A stretch of 64,000 nt of DNA from the NCBI GenBank assembly GCA_024516035.1, contig CM044959.1, forward strand, positions 32,736,118-32,800,117, read 5' to 3'. Below are positions 24,001 to 35,300 of the stretch, piece by piece (within the stretch, counting starts at the first letter, position 1; the number at the start of each line of letters is the position of its first letter). Made by a program: the position numbers and the translations under genes. The notes under the pieces were generated by a model. It was not told the DNA's origin. It searched no databases and saw only the letters and a list, made by a program, of their open reading frames with translations. This stretch comes from Bactericera cockerelli. Taxonomy: Eukaryota > Arthropoda > Insecta > Hemiptera > Triozidae.

Positions 24001-26200
24001 AATTAAACACCTGTGGAAACTAGGACTAGGGTGGGATCAGAAAGCTTCAGAAGAACTTCAAGAAGTTTGGTGTCAATTTCAACAGGAGCTATCTCTCCTA
24101 TCGAAAATGTCTTTTCCTAGACATATTCATATAAATCTAGACAGCGAAATTATTTTAGTGGGCTTTGGTGACGCCAGTGAAAAGGCGTACGCCTGTGCTA
24201 TCTACAGTGTAGTCAAATCACCACGGGGTGAAGTGTTAACTAGTTTAGTTGCTTCTAAAAGCAAAGTTAGTCCTCTCAAATCTCTTACTATAGCGCGTCT
24301 AGAACTACTAGCCGCGCTACTACTTTCAAAACTAATGAAAGTGATTGTTGACACTTATAGTGTTCGTGTCAGGATAAGTAAAATATTCTGTCTTTCTGAC
24401 TCCAAGGTTGTATTGGACTGGGTTCGATCCCCACCATACCGTTGGAATCAGTTTGTGTCAAATCGTGTTGCTAAGATTCAAGAAAATGTAGGTTCCGATT
24501 CATTTCATCATATTGCTGGCGTAGAAAACATCAGCGATTGTGTAAGTAGAGGTATGTTACCTAACCAACTTGTGGCTTATCCTATTTGGACAACAGGTCC
24601 AGAGTGGTTAAGACATCCAGTGGCGGAGTGGCCGCTTGATTTAGATACGTCTAGTATCAGTGCGGACGTTAATATGGAAGAGAAGAAGAGTGCATTTATA
24701 ACAACTGGGCAATCTAAGCCTAGTGTATTACTTGAACTAGGCCAGCGACACTCCTCTTGGTTGGGGTTGCTGCGTGCTATCGTATATGTTCTCAAATTCT
24801 TAAAACTTTTGCCTAGAAGGATAAGTAAAAAAGGTATTTCAACTAGTGAGCTTCAAGAGGCCGAGACTAGATTACTGAAAGCTGTTCAACAAGAATGTTT
24901 CAGTAAAGAGATTGACAGCCTCAAGTCTAATGAATTGTGCTCTCCTTCAATTCAAAAGTTAAACCCTTTTCTTCAGAATGATTTCATCTTGGTGGGGGGT
25001 AGGTTATCTAACTCTTCTCTAGGTTATGAACAAAAACACCCTGTATTGCTTCCGAGTAAGCACCATGTAACTACTCTACTTATTGACTATCACCATAAAA
25101 TGAACCTACATACTGGCCCACACTTGCTACTCAGTGTGTTGCGCCGAAAATATTGGATATTAGGTGGTCGCAATGTTGTAAGGCAACGTGTGCGAAAATG
25201 TAATCACTGTTTCAAGTTTAAACCTGAAGCCGCTAGTGCTTTAATGGGTGAACTCCCTAGAGCTCGTGTCAATGAATCTAAACCCTTTGTACACACCGGT
25301 ACAGATTATACAGGTTTCGTCAAGATTACCTTGGGTAAACGACGCGGTGTAGTGGCACAAAAGGCATACATTTGCCTATTTGTGTGTCTGTGTACAAAAG
25401 CAATTCATCTAGAATTGGCCGCAGACTTATCAACAGAAGCCTTCATGTCTGCTTTCAAGCGGTTTCTGTCTAGGCGTGGTTCGGTCAGTGTCATGTATTC
25501 AGATGGTGGCACCAATTTTCTAGGTGCAAAAAACCAATTAGACGAGATTTACAACTTATTAGAATCTCAGAGTTTCAATGATACACTCTCTCGTGAATTA
25601 CAAAGACATAAAATCAAGTGGTCATTCTTGCCTCCCCTGAGTCCTCACATGGGTGGACTTTGGGAAGGTAACATTCGTATGGTGAAACAACACCTATTTA
25701 AAGTTATAGGCTCTCAAGTCCTTACCTACGAAGAGCTCTATACCGTTCTCACTCAAGTTGAGTGCTTGTTGAACTCGAGACCTCTTTGTCCTCTGAGTTC
25801 AGATCCTAATGATGTGCAAGTCCTCACACCCGCACATTTCCTACATGCCAATCCTTTAGATTATATCCCTGCAGTGAACGTGGCTGATAGACCCATGTCC
25901 GGGCTGCGTAGGTATCAGTTGCTTGATCATCTGGTCCAGACTTACTGGCGCAGATGGAGTCAAGAGTACCTCCATAATCTTCAGGTGCGCAACAAGTGGA
26001 ACACACCTCAGAATCCTGTTTCTGTAGGACAGGTTGTGCTATTAAAGGATGATCTTGCTCCTCCTTTGATGTGGCACTTAGGATTAATAACAGGAGTTTT
26101 TCCTGGTGTTGACGGTATTGTCCGTGTCGTTTTGGTAAAAACTAAGACAGGGTCTTACAAAAGACCTGTAGTCAAGGTGTGTCCTCTGCCATCTCAATAA
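21017..26200 (+). CDS. BEL/Pao gag-pol polyprotein, 1727 aa, intact
   Basis: This single frame encodes the structural and enzymatic proteins for retrotransposition. Residues about 1-320 are gag-like. A Cys/His-rich zinc-knuckle region lies around residues 323-400 (CHLCK, CFSCL, CFKCGGKHH). An aspartic protease core is near residue 461 (LLLDSGSESNF). Reverse transcriptase spans about 740-960, with TDIKKMYLQI and the catalytic FMDD box near residue 878. RNase H motifs follow (FGDASEKAYA, ARLELLAA, LSDSKVVLDW). The integrase has an HHCC zinc site (HHKMNLHTGPH, CNHCFKF) and a D,D,E core (GTDYTG near 1428, YSDGGTNF near 1494, LWEGN near 1548). A Pao-type C-terminal domain ends the protein. Gag and pol share one frame with no frameshift. 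The ATG (AAAAAATGG) is the first in frame. All the key residues listed are present. Confidence 0.96.
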   Translation: MADLTVLQAKKDHLLATLKKVATSGNNFYKNQQDKSLRSEFLIGTQSTDKVYQDFCTVIDQVNKLQLEEDTSFVPDYSEVSTALAHVNTIKYVQGKLTSIEASEKTVVKAAIKLAPLDLGSFNGDVQTFPVFYHAFKSMIHDNVNLTNDQRVQYLVSKLSHKALSAVSGYPPIGANYNHIWDSLVSKYLDQRVVSAFHLDQIINAKPVKCDSSVQFNDFVDKYCSSVECLNALNLNNLGEVILCHLGISKIDPEARHIFEMLLKENEVPTAKTLMSFLKEQGKIFARIQPMEKEAKSQPRSNNARATTHSTHTFMSNEKSFVGCHLCKSSDKHPLYKCEKFQKMSVTNRHEFVGLKRLCFSCLSSYHSLKQCTSKGACFKCGGKHHTLLHFEKNINVGMSQAAKPSTSGSGKQTAAGQVNDSGVTHSYCSPGVENNSCSSVLLSTVKVVSCDFKGNSSELRLLLDSGSESNFVTEHAVRKLGLTVTKVPTSVQGICGASSPVKGKVNFNFTSRFDENVKFSVKALVVNKISDNLPVQPMNLECLAHLKNVLLSDNEFNVPKPVDGILGAYMFSILLESGKIIGCKNCPVAVNTLLGYTVMGGKANENLVENSFFCGLINSQQECRGLEQSVKKFMEIEDVPMSTECKPEDVECENIFLDTFSRKNNGKFEVSLPFKEPPELCLGESYHIAHKRFLNLEKKLLCSENASLHDQYCDVMSEFLSSGYMSLVNSDNTSDGYYIPQHVVVRQDHASFKVRPVFDASCPTTSGKSVNDILYTGPKLYNDLFNILLSFRLFPYVITTDIKKMYLQILVSENQRKYQKILFRFSPQEELKTYTLNTVTFGMSCSPYLALRCVKELANSECEKYPLASARVLEDSFMDDICSSVSSESEACELQSQLVAMFKSGGFQLSKWASNSRLLLSKIANSEKLETCLKWDDSAFKVLGLSWHPVEDAFSFDVNVKPTECTKRNVLKLTAGIFDVLGLLAPVTLHAKLLIKHLWKLGLGWDQKASEELQEVWCQFQQELSLLSKMSFPRHIHINLDSEIILVGFGDASEKAYACAIYSVVKSPRGEVLTSLVASKSKVSPLKSLTIARLELLAALLLSKLMKVIVDTYSVRVRISKIFCLSDSKVVLDWVRSPPYRWNQFVSNRVAKIQENVGSDSFHHIAGVENISDCVSRGMLPNQLVAYPIWTTGPEWLRHPVAEWPLDLDTSSISADVNMEEKKSAFITTGQSKPSVLLELGQRHSSWLGLLRAIVYVLKFLKLLPRRISKKGISTSELQEAETRLLKAVQQECFSKEIDSLKSNELCSPSIQKLNPFLQNDFILVGGRLSNSSLGYEQKHPVLLPSKHHVTTLLIDYHHKMNLHTGPHLLLSVLRRKYWILGGRNVVRQRVRKCNHCFKFKPEAASALMGELPRARVNESKPFVHTGTDYTGFVKITLGKRRGVVAQKAYICLFVCLCTKAIHLELAADLSTEAFMSAFKRFLSRRGSVSVMYSDGGTNFLGAKNQLDEIYNLLESQSFNDTLSRELQRHKIKWSFLPPLSPHMGGLWEGNIRMVKQHLFKVIGSQVLTYEELYTVLTQVECLLNSRPLCPLSSDPNDVQVLTPAHFLHANPLDYIPAVNVADRPMSGLRRYQLLDHLVQTYWRRWSQEYLHNLQVRNKWNTPQNPVSVGQVVLLKDDLAPPLMWHLGLITGVFPGVDGIVRVVLVKTKTGSYKRPVVKVCPLPSQ

Positions 26201-26551
26201 GTCTGTACTCAACTTCAGAACTTGTAAATATATTTTTTTTTAAATACTTTTTTGCACTCTTGTTATTGATGTGTATTTTTTTTCAATCTGCTACTTGCAA
26301 TTTTGCCACTTGTTTAGTGGTCATTTTACTGTTGTTTTTATGATTTTTTTATATTTAAATTCTAATAATTTAAATTTTTGCCTTTCTTAATTATTTTTAT
26401 ACCACTAGGTATTTTCTAGGTCTTATTTATTATCCTTTTTTTGTAAATAGACATGTTAGTTTTTTTACTTTTTGTAGGTGGAGGCTCAGACTTTATTTGC
26501 AAGTGTTAACATGTTTATTTTTTTTTGAAGCCTTTGAAAGTTAACCCTTTC

Positions 26552-26566
26552 AAGGTGGGGGGAAAA
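26552..26566 (+). other. Polypurine tract of the BEL/Pao element
   Basis: The purine run AAGGTGGGGGGAAAA (one T) abuts the 3' LTR at 26567. In LTR retrotransposons this run primes plus-strand DNA synthesis; position and composition fit well. Confidence 0.85.
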
Positions 26567-27154
26567 TGTTGAGGCCACATACTGTGAAAGGGCAAAAGCA
26601 AGTACCTAACTTGTTAAATTTGTCGATTTTCTTGTCTCCTTTTTGATTCGGTGAAATGCAATCTATGCTCACCGCGTCACTGTGTTTTTAGCCATCTTAA
26701 GAGGAACAACTAGTTTTCTTAATTTGCTGTACGTCTAGTACGATTTTTTGTGAAATAGCGTCAAGCTATTAAGTTCGCCTAGAACTATCTAAAACCAGTC
26801 CTTTGCAAGTGTGGTTTCATATTTTCCTCCAAAATTAATTATTAAATGGCACAAGGGGTTTAACTCTGATAGGGAACTTGTAGAATCTCATTCCTTTTTC
26901 CTTTACTACAAGTGGGGAGTAAGTATGGGGTTTTCAAAAGTAATAAATTAAATCAGCGAAGTCACCAGGTAAGACTCAACCATTTATTATTTCTGGTGTC
27001 AGTTCGTTTCTTATTCCATAATTATTTAAAACTTTGAACTTTACATTGACGGGATTCAAACCCTCCAAACCTAAGTGATACAGTCCACTCTCTAATTTTA
27101 ATTTTCCCGTGCTACAGGGTTGGCAGCTTAACAAAAGCTCAAAACAACCCATCA
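26567..27154 (+). repeat. 3' LTR of the BEL/Pao element
   Basis: Second copy of the 588-bp LTR, ending CCCATCA and followed by the target duplication CACGT at 27155-27159. It appears identical to the 5' copy. The 366 bases between the gag-pol stop and this LTR are T-rich and non-coding. Confidence 0.96.
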
Positions 27155-27159
27155 CACGT

Positions 27160-30100
27160 CTTGGGTTGATATCAAATACACCACAGAAAATTACCAGACA
27201 ATATTCCATTAGACCACAGCTTTCTTTTTATTGGCAAAGACCGAGTGTGAATATATAAATCTTTCAAAATATTATGAACTAAAAGATTTTTTATTGTAGA
27301 GTCAGTAAGTGGTAAGTAAAATGTACCTACATGTATCCCTTAGCTATAAATTCTCAAATAATCAATATTACAAGGTCAATTTCAGAAAAAAATTACAGAG
27401 AACATCAGACCAATTACCTTATCAAAGGCTTCAAATCACCTATTTAAATATTGGCTTACTTAGTCTACTTCATAGTATCATAACATAAAACTAGGATGAG
27501 CCTACCTCAGAAATAAAAACCTTGGAAGCTAGGTATTGAACTTTGAAAGTTTACATCTGGGAATTGTAAAGTGTAAACACAAGCACAGACGTGGTGTAAT
27601 CGTTAGTTTATTATCATTAGGGTCTATAATTGACGCCTAAAAAGATCCCCTCTGTTTGCCTCCCTGTACAAGACTTTAATTCAGCAATCTCTACCCTCTC
27701 TTGAGGCCTATATCATCCCTCCCCCCACCACTCTGGAGACTGATGATTTTCTCAACTAATTTTCACTTTATTAAAACATTAGTCTCTTTTATTGTTTTCT
27801 CTCTTTGTTATGGTTACAGCGATACTGGTGGGTTTGTTAGGGGTTTGGGTATTAGATATTCATAGATCACATACACGACGAGATAATCAAAAACAATAAA
27901 TTCAAAATCGAAGAAGTGGATCTTTGAATTCCAAATAATACCCTCATAAAATACTCGTTTGAAATAAAAGTACATGGTGTTCATTGAACATCACAGTCTC
28001 ATTACAACTGAAGTTAGCAACATAGACATTATGGATATCGTACGCAGATTGGCTAACTGCGGTCTTCTACCTAAAAAACTATAAAAATATGGCTTTTCCC
28101 ACTTATTTGACACATGTAGAAGTCTAGACATGATCATACAGATATTGGTGATGTGATCATTGTGCCATTCTTATTATGGACTTAATTTCATTAAAAAAAC
28201 AACCTACATATGTATTATATTATCTGGACAATCAAAGGAACTTTAAAATATAACCTAAATATTGTAATACTTATTTGCGCAAAAAGCATCAAACTCTCAC
28301 TACAAGTATGAAAACAATGAACAATATTTTGTCAGAGAACATTAAACATTTCGCTGTCTGTATTTCTTACACATTTCATTGTTTTGTGTGTTCCTGGGTT
28401 TGTTTTAATTGCTTCTTATTTCGTCCTCTTTTGTATTTATGCAAATTATTCTTATTAGATGTGTCGGGGTTCCGCTTAGCTTTAGTTAAAACACAAAAAG
28501 TTACTATGGGAAATGTCCTGCAAGTCTTCTTAGACCTAATTGATTGTTCTGTCTAAGAATACTCCTAGGATCACATTAGGATAACCAATGAAATCAACAA
28601 TTATAACCACCAGCAGGGATTCGATGATACGAGATGGTACGTTACACCAGTTCTCCTTTAGCTTCTGAAGTTAAGCAACGCCTAGCGAGAACATGACTTG
28701 GAAAGAGCGATCATTCAAATTCAAACCATCAAGATGCTGGCTTGTCCCAGTCCCATTCAGGCTGCGAAAATGGAAATTTAGAGATAGGTAAGTTAGTTTA
28801 TGGACGAAAAGTATGATACATTGATTGATTGAGAGAAAGAGACAGACAAGAGGGGGAGAGAAGAAAGAGAGATAGAGATGAGGGAGAGAGAAAGGTGTTG
28901 TGTACACAGACATGTCAGAAAGTGACGGTGACAAGATTTTACTTTTACAACCCTTGTTTGCACTCCTCTCTCTCTCCAGTGACGTCACTAAATATACATT
29001 AAATCTGTACACAACACCCCTCTCTATTTACATTGGGCGAGGAACTATTTGACTACTGGGTATTGGGGCTGGAAGGCATTGGAAAACGAGCGATGATCCA
29101 GGACATAACCTCAGCGTTCCAGAGCTGAATTCCAGGTTGAGCTTGAAGAGATGATGTAAGTCAATGCTGTTTCTTTAAAACAGTCTATACATATAAAAAT
29201 TGAATTATTAGGAAGAAGACTACCAAACCCTTAACTGAATTGATGGAAAGGGTCTTACTATCTGGGGATCGCATTTATTAGGCTGGTAAATATTCCAACT
29301 TATCTTTAAACGGGAAAACGGGAATAGCTGAACCTGCAGGATTTGGGAGGCTTTATTCTCAATGATATTTTTTTATTGTGACTGGGTCTCATTAATATGA
29401 CAATTGAAAAATAAAAAAAATTAAAGCTCAGTATAGTCCGACTTGAGGGACGGTCTATAATTTGACGGTTTATATATAAATAAAAAAAGACTGGGTCTCA
29501 TTATTCAGAATATCACAAAATAGAAATTTTCTTTGTATATCACCCTGAGAAAAATCGCTTGCAAGTAAGAAGTAGTCCTCAACCAAAAGAATGAAAATCA
29601 TTCTGCTCTGCCCATACCCCCCTTAGGCGAAGGACTATCAAAACACATTAAGCTCATTTGAGATTAGAAATTAATACCCTTAAAAAAAGATGAAGACACA
29701 ACAGAGGAAAAAGTTGAAAAAAGAAAACAAAGTAAAGAGATAATGAAGCTGATGATGTTTCTGATTGCAGTGGTAGCAAATTCAATTATTTATCCTTTTG
29801 TAGTCTCTCTTGTTTCCTTGTGTTTCGATAGCATCAAACATCCTCCCTCTGTTCATCAGCTCGTAGATTTTTTGTAATTTGTTTTATTTTCTTGAGCATG
29901 AAGTTCTTTCTTTCGTGTATACTTGTTTCGATTGGAAACTGAAAAGACATTCTGTACTGGAGGACAATCAAATGAAGATCAAGCAATGGATCTTACAGTT
30001 CTGTGTCTTGCTCATTTTGATTCCACAAGTTCAAAATTGCTTTTGCCAAACACCTGATTTGCCCTGAAAATGTTCTTTGTTTAAAAGGAAATAATTTTTA

Positions 30101-30320
30101 ATAAACAAAGTATAAGATTTCGATGATAAGTTTGTGCAAAAGTATTTTGTTCAAATTCATTTGAAAATCAATGGGGATAATTATGATTCTTTCTGGATCA
30201 GCAGTAATCTGAATACAAAACCTACTATTTACCGGACAAAGATCTGATAGTAAATTATAGATGTACATCAAACCTTGAATGTAAAATATCTGTGCATTCA
30301 AAACTTCAAACTCGAAGTAA
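27160..30320. other. Intronic sequence between the BEL/Pao element and the LINE
   Basis: AT-rich intronic DNA. It holds one 5S-derived SINE fragment (listed separately), a GA/CT-rich tract around 28840-28980 and no convincing gene. Small open frames such as 28275-28556 show no domain and no splice borders. Confidence 0.6.
28629..28770 (+). mobile_element. 5S rRNA-derived SINE fragment, plus copy
   Basis: ACCAGTTCTCCTTTAGCTTC and TGAAGTTAAGCAACGCC resemble the 5S rRNA internal promoter, and GCTGGCTTGTCCCAGTCCCA then TTCAGGCTG is the start of the shared SINE body. The copy is truncated after about 140 bp and clearly diverged. Confidence 0.6.
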
Positions 30321-32278
30321 CTTTAGCTGCATTTCTTGACATACAAAAGGCCTTTGATGTAACTTGGAGGTGGAAAATAATTTCGACTCTGCAGAACTTT
30401 GGTATTGTCAGATATATGTTAAAATATCTTCACAACTTTCTCAATGATAGATCTATAGTAGTCAAATGTAATGGACTGCTTTCTGATGCATACACCCTTG
30501 AAAACGGTATAGTACAAGGAAGTTCTCTATCTCCGTTACTATTTATAGTATTCATGAATGACATCTTTCATGTTATCAAGCCGCCACTAAAAAGTCTACT
30601 CTTCATTGATGACTTACTTGTAATTTCCCGTGACAAGAATTTTGATACTATGCTTACACGCTTTCAATGTACATTGAATGATATTCACAAATGGTCTCTA
30701 AATAATGGTATCTCTTTTTCTACTGACCCTAGCAAATCGGTTTGCATTGATTTTAATAGACTTAGAAAACCACTGTTACCAAAACTTACTTATAATGGAG
30801 TAAATCTGAAATTTGTTGGAAATACTAAATTCCTTGGTTTATTTTGGGATTCTAAAATGAATTGGTCCCAACACATTGAATTTGTTAAAAGGCGCGCCAT
30901 TAATTCTCTTAGTGCACTCAAAATGGTTAGCAACAAAAAGTACGGAGTACGCCGTGAGATTCTCCTGAAATTTTATCAGTCTTATACTCTTCCGATTTTG
31001 GATTATGGTAGCTTCATCTATAGTTCAGCTAAAGATCACCTCCTCAACAAACTCAATACCGTACACCATTCTGCTATTCGCTTGGCAACCGGTGCTCTTC
31101 GCTCGAGTCCAGTTGTCAGCCTTTATGTAGATTCTGGTATTCCTCCACTTACCTTGAGGAGGGAGAAACTTATGCTGAACTATGTTGCCAAAGTATCTGC
31201 TTCCCCATTTAACCCCACTCAAAAAGTTTTGCTCAACCAAAATTTGGTTGGATTCAAGTTTTCCAAAAATAAACCAAAGCCTATTTGTCTTCGTTTTAAA
31301 GACATATTTGAGTTCTATGATCTAATAGCTTCCAGCGAAATTGTCCCCTATATTAGAGTAAACCCTCCTTGGTCTTCCAGATCACCCACCCTTGACCTTA
31401 CTTTGGCCCAGGGAAGAAAAGACTCTACTGACCCTAGTGTATTTCGTAGCCAATTTACTCAAGCCTTGAATAACAAATATTCTGATCACACTATTTGTTA
31501 TACCGACGGATCAAAATCTCCAAGCATAACAGGTTGTTCTTTCAGCATTGACGACACTGTTAGGTCATACTGTCTTAACAAAGTCAACTCGGTTTTTTCA
31601 ACCGAGCTAATTGCTATTCTTAAATGCTTCGAATCTTTGAAAGAGCACAGTTCATCGAGATTTCTCGTTGTCTCAGATTCTAAAAGTGCCCTTCTTGCTC
31701 TATCTAATATTAACTTTGTTAACCCATTAGTTAGTAAAGTATATACAACCTGGTCTCAGCTGGTCTCATCCAATAAACAAATTACACTCATGTGGTGCCC
31801 GTCTCATTGTGGGATTAGGGGGAATGAAAGAGTGGATGAAGCAGCCAAGAACCCAGATACAACATCTATATTAAAAATGATAACTCCCGAAGATCTAAAC
31901 CCCTTAATAAAATCAAGACTCACAACTGCCTGGCAGAATCAGTGGACTAACATCAGTAATTCCAACAAACTGAAATCTATAAAACCTACAGTTAACAAGT
32001 GGTCCACTAGCAATCATAAAAATAGAATTCAGGAAATAGTGCTAACCCGAATGCGAATAGGACACACTCGCATCACTCATAACTATTTGTTCACAAGAAC
32101 TGAACCACCAACTTGTCAGTGTGGCGAGCGTATGTCCGTCAGCCATATTCTAACATGCCCCAGACACAATCATATCCGAGCAACCCTACCCTACCCTCCT
32201 GCCCTTCATGACAACATGGACAGTATCCAGGCCCTGTTTAAATATCTTAACATCCTAAACATATTCCATCTAATATGA
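30321..32278 (+). pseudogene. Truncated LINE ORF2: RT (C-terminal part), RNase H, CCHC-like knuckle
   Basis: The frame is open from the truncation point to TGA at 32278. Apparent residues, counted from an ATG at 30275 that lies in flanking DNA, are as follows. RT begins at LAAFLDIQKAFD; the catalytic pair is in LLFIDDLLVIS near residue 110. RNase H residues are in YTDGSK (about 409), STELIAIL (about 442), SDSKSAL (about 467) and RVDEAAK (about 521). A Cys/His cluster CQCGERMSVSHILTCPRH lies near 615. The first 15 codons of the naive ORF are host sequence and do not belong to the element. About 650 codons without a stop or frameshift mean the copy is young, but without the 5' part it cannot move itself. 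Confidence 0.93.
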
Positions 32279-32360
32279 TACACTAGCGAGACCAGCGCGA
32301 ACGACTTGCATAACAAGTTAAAGCGCTTTATAAGAAAAAAAAAAAAAAAAAAAAAAAAAA
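30321..32360 (+). mobile_element. 5'-truncated non-LTR retrotransposon with poly(A) tail
   Basis: The insertion is flanked by a target duplication ACTCGAAGTAA (30310-30320 and 32361-32371; up to 13 bp if flanking A residues count). It ends in 26 A residues (32335-32360) after a short 3' UTR of about 56 bp. The 5' end is inside the reverse transcriptase, so the endonuclease and first half of RT are missing, as is typical of incomplete target-primed reverse transcription. An RNase H domain behind the RT places it among RNase H-bearing LINE groups (I/R1/LOA-like) rather than a confirmed clade. It lies in the same intron as the BEL/Pao element, antisense to the host gene. Confidence 0.95.
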
Positions 32361-35300
32361 ACTCGAAGTAAAAACTACTCCTCCACTAGATTGTCTACAT
32401 TGGATATAAGGACCGTGCATATTTTTCACTTGACTTATTTACAAGAATACAATAATTATAATAAATAAGTATCAAACCATGACGAAGGAGGAGATCGTAG
32501 CCGAAACAGAAATTGGGGCTTTATTATTTTTATTAAAAGCTTTTCATGTATAGAAATCACATCTTCTGTAGCCCCTTTCAGTCAAGCAATTGTTAAGAGT
32601 GATCCTTTTTCTAGGACTGAGGGGTGAATATTTATCACTCGTTCAGTTCAAAGTTTTGAAAGTTTGTTTTTGTCAATTTATAAAACAGTTTGGCTTAGAA
32701 ATGTTAGTTAGGTACATTATGTTGTGACTCAATGATATCTCAAAAGCTAAACAAAACATCTATTGCAGTCTATATATTTTTTTAAAAGTACATTAAAAAA
32801 TAATAAAATTTAGATTGTAGATATGAGTATGGGCAACTCAATGATATGGGTCAATTTCCAAAATTTAATCAAGTTCTAATACTCATTGAATACTATGGAA
32901 ATACCTCGCAGGTCGCGTCAATAAAGACTTCCCTAGACGATTGCCGCTCTCAATTGTACGATTATTCCAGGTTACATTATTTTGCATCAACAATGATGGT
33001 CTACCTAAGCATAACTTTTTTTAAAACAAAATATTTGACTTGGTTGGATTATTTTCAAAAACTTCACATAATATCTGACCGACTGTAGTTAAAAGTTTCT
33101 CATCCACCAAGAAGTAGGGAAAGGGGTCTGCTGCTATAATTTTCCAATCATGACGACATTTTCTCCTCCCTTTATGAAGTCGGGAAAACAGTGTATCAAA
33201 AATTAAAGGAAATTTATTACTTTTTAGAGGGAAAGATATATTTTCTTTCCATTTCGCAATGAGGGACTGAATCTTCGTTTCGAACTCAACTCTAGAAGGA
33301 ATTATGTTCTCGCTGAAAAAATATCATTTCTAAGTTATAAAACTATCAAATGTGTTCTTGAACCATATTTTACATAAATAATATTATATGTTTCAATGAA
33401 ATCCAGATATACAGTTTCTTTTTCTTTCATTAATGAATATGAAGAAGACTTCAATGGTTGGGTTTTGTGGATCGAAGAATTTGTGAAACGATTGAAAGAA
33501 TAAGGAACGAGACAAACTCATTTTCAGAAAGCAGATGGAAATAATCGTTGAAGTTATGAGAGAAAATATCCAGAGATGCCTAAGAATGCAATGATTAGAA
33601 TAGATCATTAGAACAATACAAATCTGTAATAGGTAGGTAATGTAGGTATCAAGCAAAACGCTAGTTTTGCAACACCAAGAAAAACAAAACGCGCGTGCTT
33701 ACATTCAACAGAGGACTACATAATCGCTGGATATTTTTTCGGAGATTTTCATTGATTTTGTGCCATATTGATAAATTTATCTCTTCCCTTATATTGATTA
33801 ATTTTGTTTCTTCGATCCAAAACCAACCCATTGAACTTTTTTAATTTTTCATTCGATGTATAACTAACCAGATATTTTGACAACACTTTTGAGAAGGGAA
33901 AATGGAGTACTATAAGTAAAAGATGATCGCGTCAAATAAGATTTGGTACCACAAACTCTAGAACACTTACTCTACTAGTAAATATAAATGTTTACTATTT
34001 CAAAATGAATAAATGTACATAAGTAGCTGGTACACTAGGAAATTGTAGTCAGCTTTAGTTTTAACTCCAAGCAAGATAATCCCACCCCCTCTCTCATTTT
34101 CAATCCAACCCTGTGCTTTCAATTCATATGGAGCAAATCATATTAATTTTTCTCTTCTATTTTGGAATGAAATTTTCAATTTTCTTCCGTCGATGTCAGA
34201 TATTATTGCTTAAAGCAATTTATTTCTATTATTTGATAACCTATGTTGACTCTTGTGGACCCTTTCATAATGTTTTCTATATTTTCTCTTATTTCTGTGT
34301 ATCTTTGCTTTTTGCTTGTTTTATTTGAAGAGCAGAGTTCTATTGTAGGTTCGATAAATTGAATTTTGATAAACTAGGTATAAGATAATTTTTATTGTGC
34401 CCTTTACAAAATAATATATTGGAATTATAATTATTTAGCCAAGTATTATATCTATAGTAGCCAGTTCTTTAGATTTCAACAGTGCTTTTAATTAATAAAA
34501 AAAACTTGGCTTTATAATCAGACCAAAGTTATGTTGTCCTAAATGAAGTGTACAAGTACATGCATATGTTATGTTTTGGAGTATAGGAGGTTTGTTAACA
34601 TAAAGACAGTTAACCATAATTTTGTCCTTATTGATCTAAATTTACATCAATCAAACATCACGTGACCGAGTTAACTCATCTTTACAAAATAATGGATGAG
34701 CATCGCCATCGACAGTATCCCTCACAGAAATTTAGTGAGGAGAGCGGGGTGCACGTTGACTTTTAAGTTCATCGTTTAGTTCATACATTGTGACCCCGAC
34801 ACATTCTTCTTCCCACCAGTGCTAATGTGTCAATCAAGGACCAGATTGTTTTCCTTCGCTCCCTCTTCCTTCTCTGATTTTTTGTCTTTATTTCTACACT
34901 CCTGCACAATTCATGCTCACCCGAGCATTATCTCATTGGAAAACATATTGTTGAGAGAGAGACAGAGAGAAAGAAAAGTTGAAAGTTTTTTAAAAGTTTG
35001 ATTTCAAGTCGCGTGTTGGCATTTCAACACTGGAGCGACACACTTGCTTGAAATTATATTCAACTTTGAGTTCACGATTCTTCTGCTTGATAGATATTAT
35101 GTGTTTATATTCTAAGAGGCAGCACACTGTTTAAAGGGTTTCTATGATAGTATAAATTTGTGACTTAAAATAGAAAATACCTACATAGGTATATATTTCT
35201 TTGTACTAGGCTGCTATGATAAACAGTTAATGGTAGAGCGGATAGGTTCACGTATTGTTAAACTCTTGTCGTTTATAAAAATCTTTACTAAATTATTTTC

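Larger units (their letters stand above)
19817..27154 (+). mobile_element. Complete BEL/Pao LTR retrotransposon
   Basis: The element is 7338 bp from LTR to LTR, flanked by a 5-bp target duplication CACGT (19812-19816 and 27155-27159). Both LTRs are 588 bp, begin TG and end CA, and look identical when read side by side. A polypurine tract (GGTGGGGGGAAAA) directly precedes the 3' LTR, and one intact gag-pol frame fills the centre. Domain content and order (protease, RT, RNase H, integrase) are those of BEL/Pao. It sits in the 16.4-kb Ets65A-like intron, antisense to the host gene. No envelope-like frame is present. Identical LTRs and an open frame indicate a very recent insertion that may still be competent. 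Confidence 0.96.
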
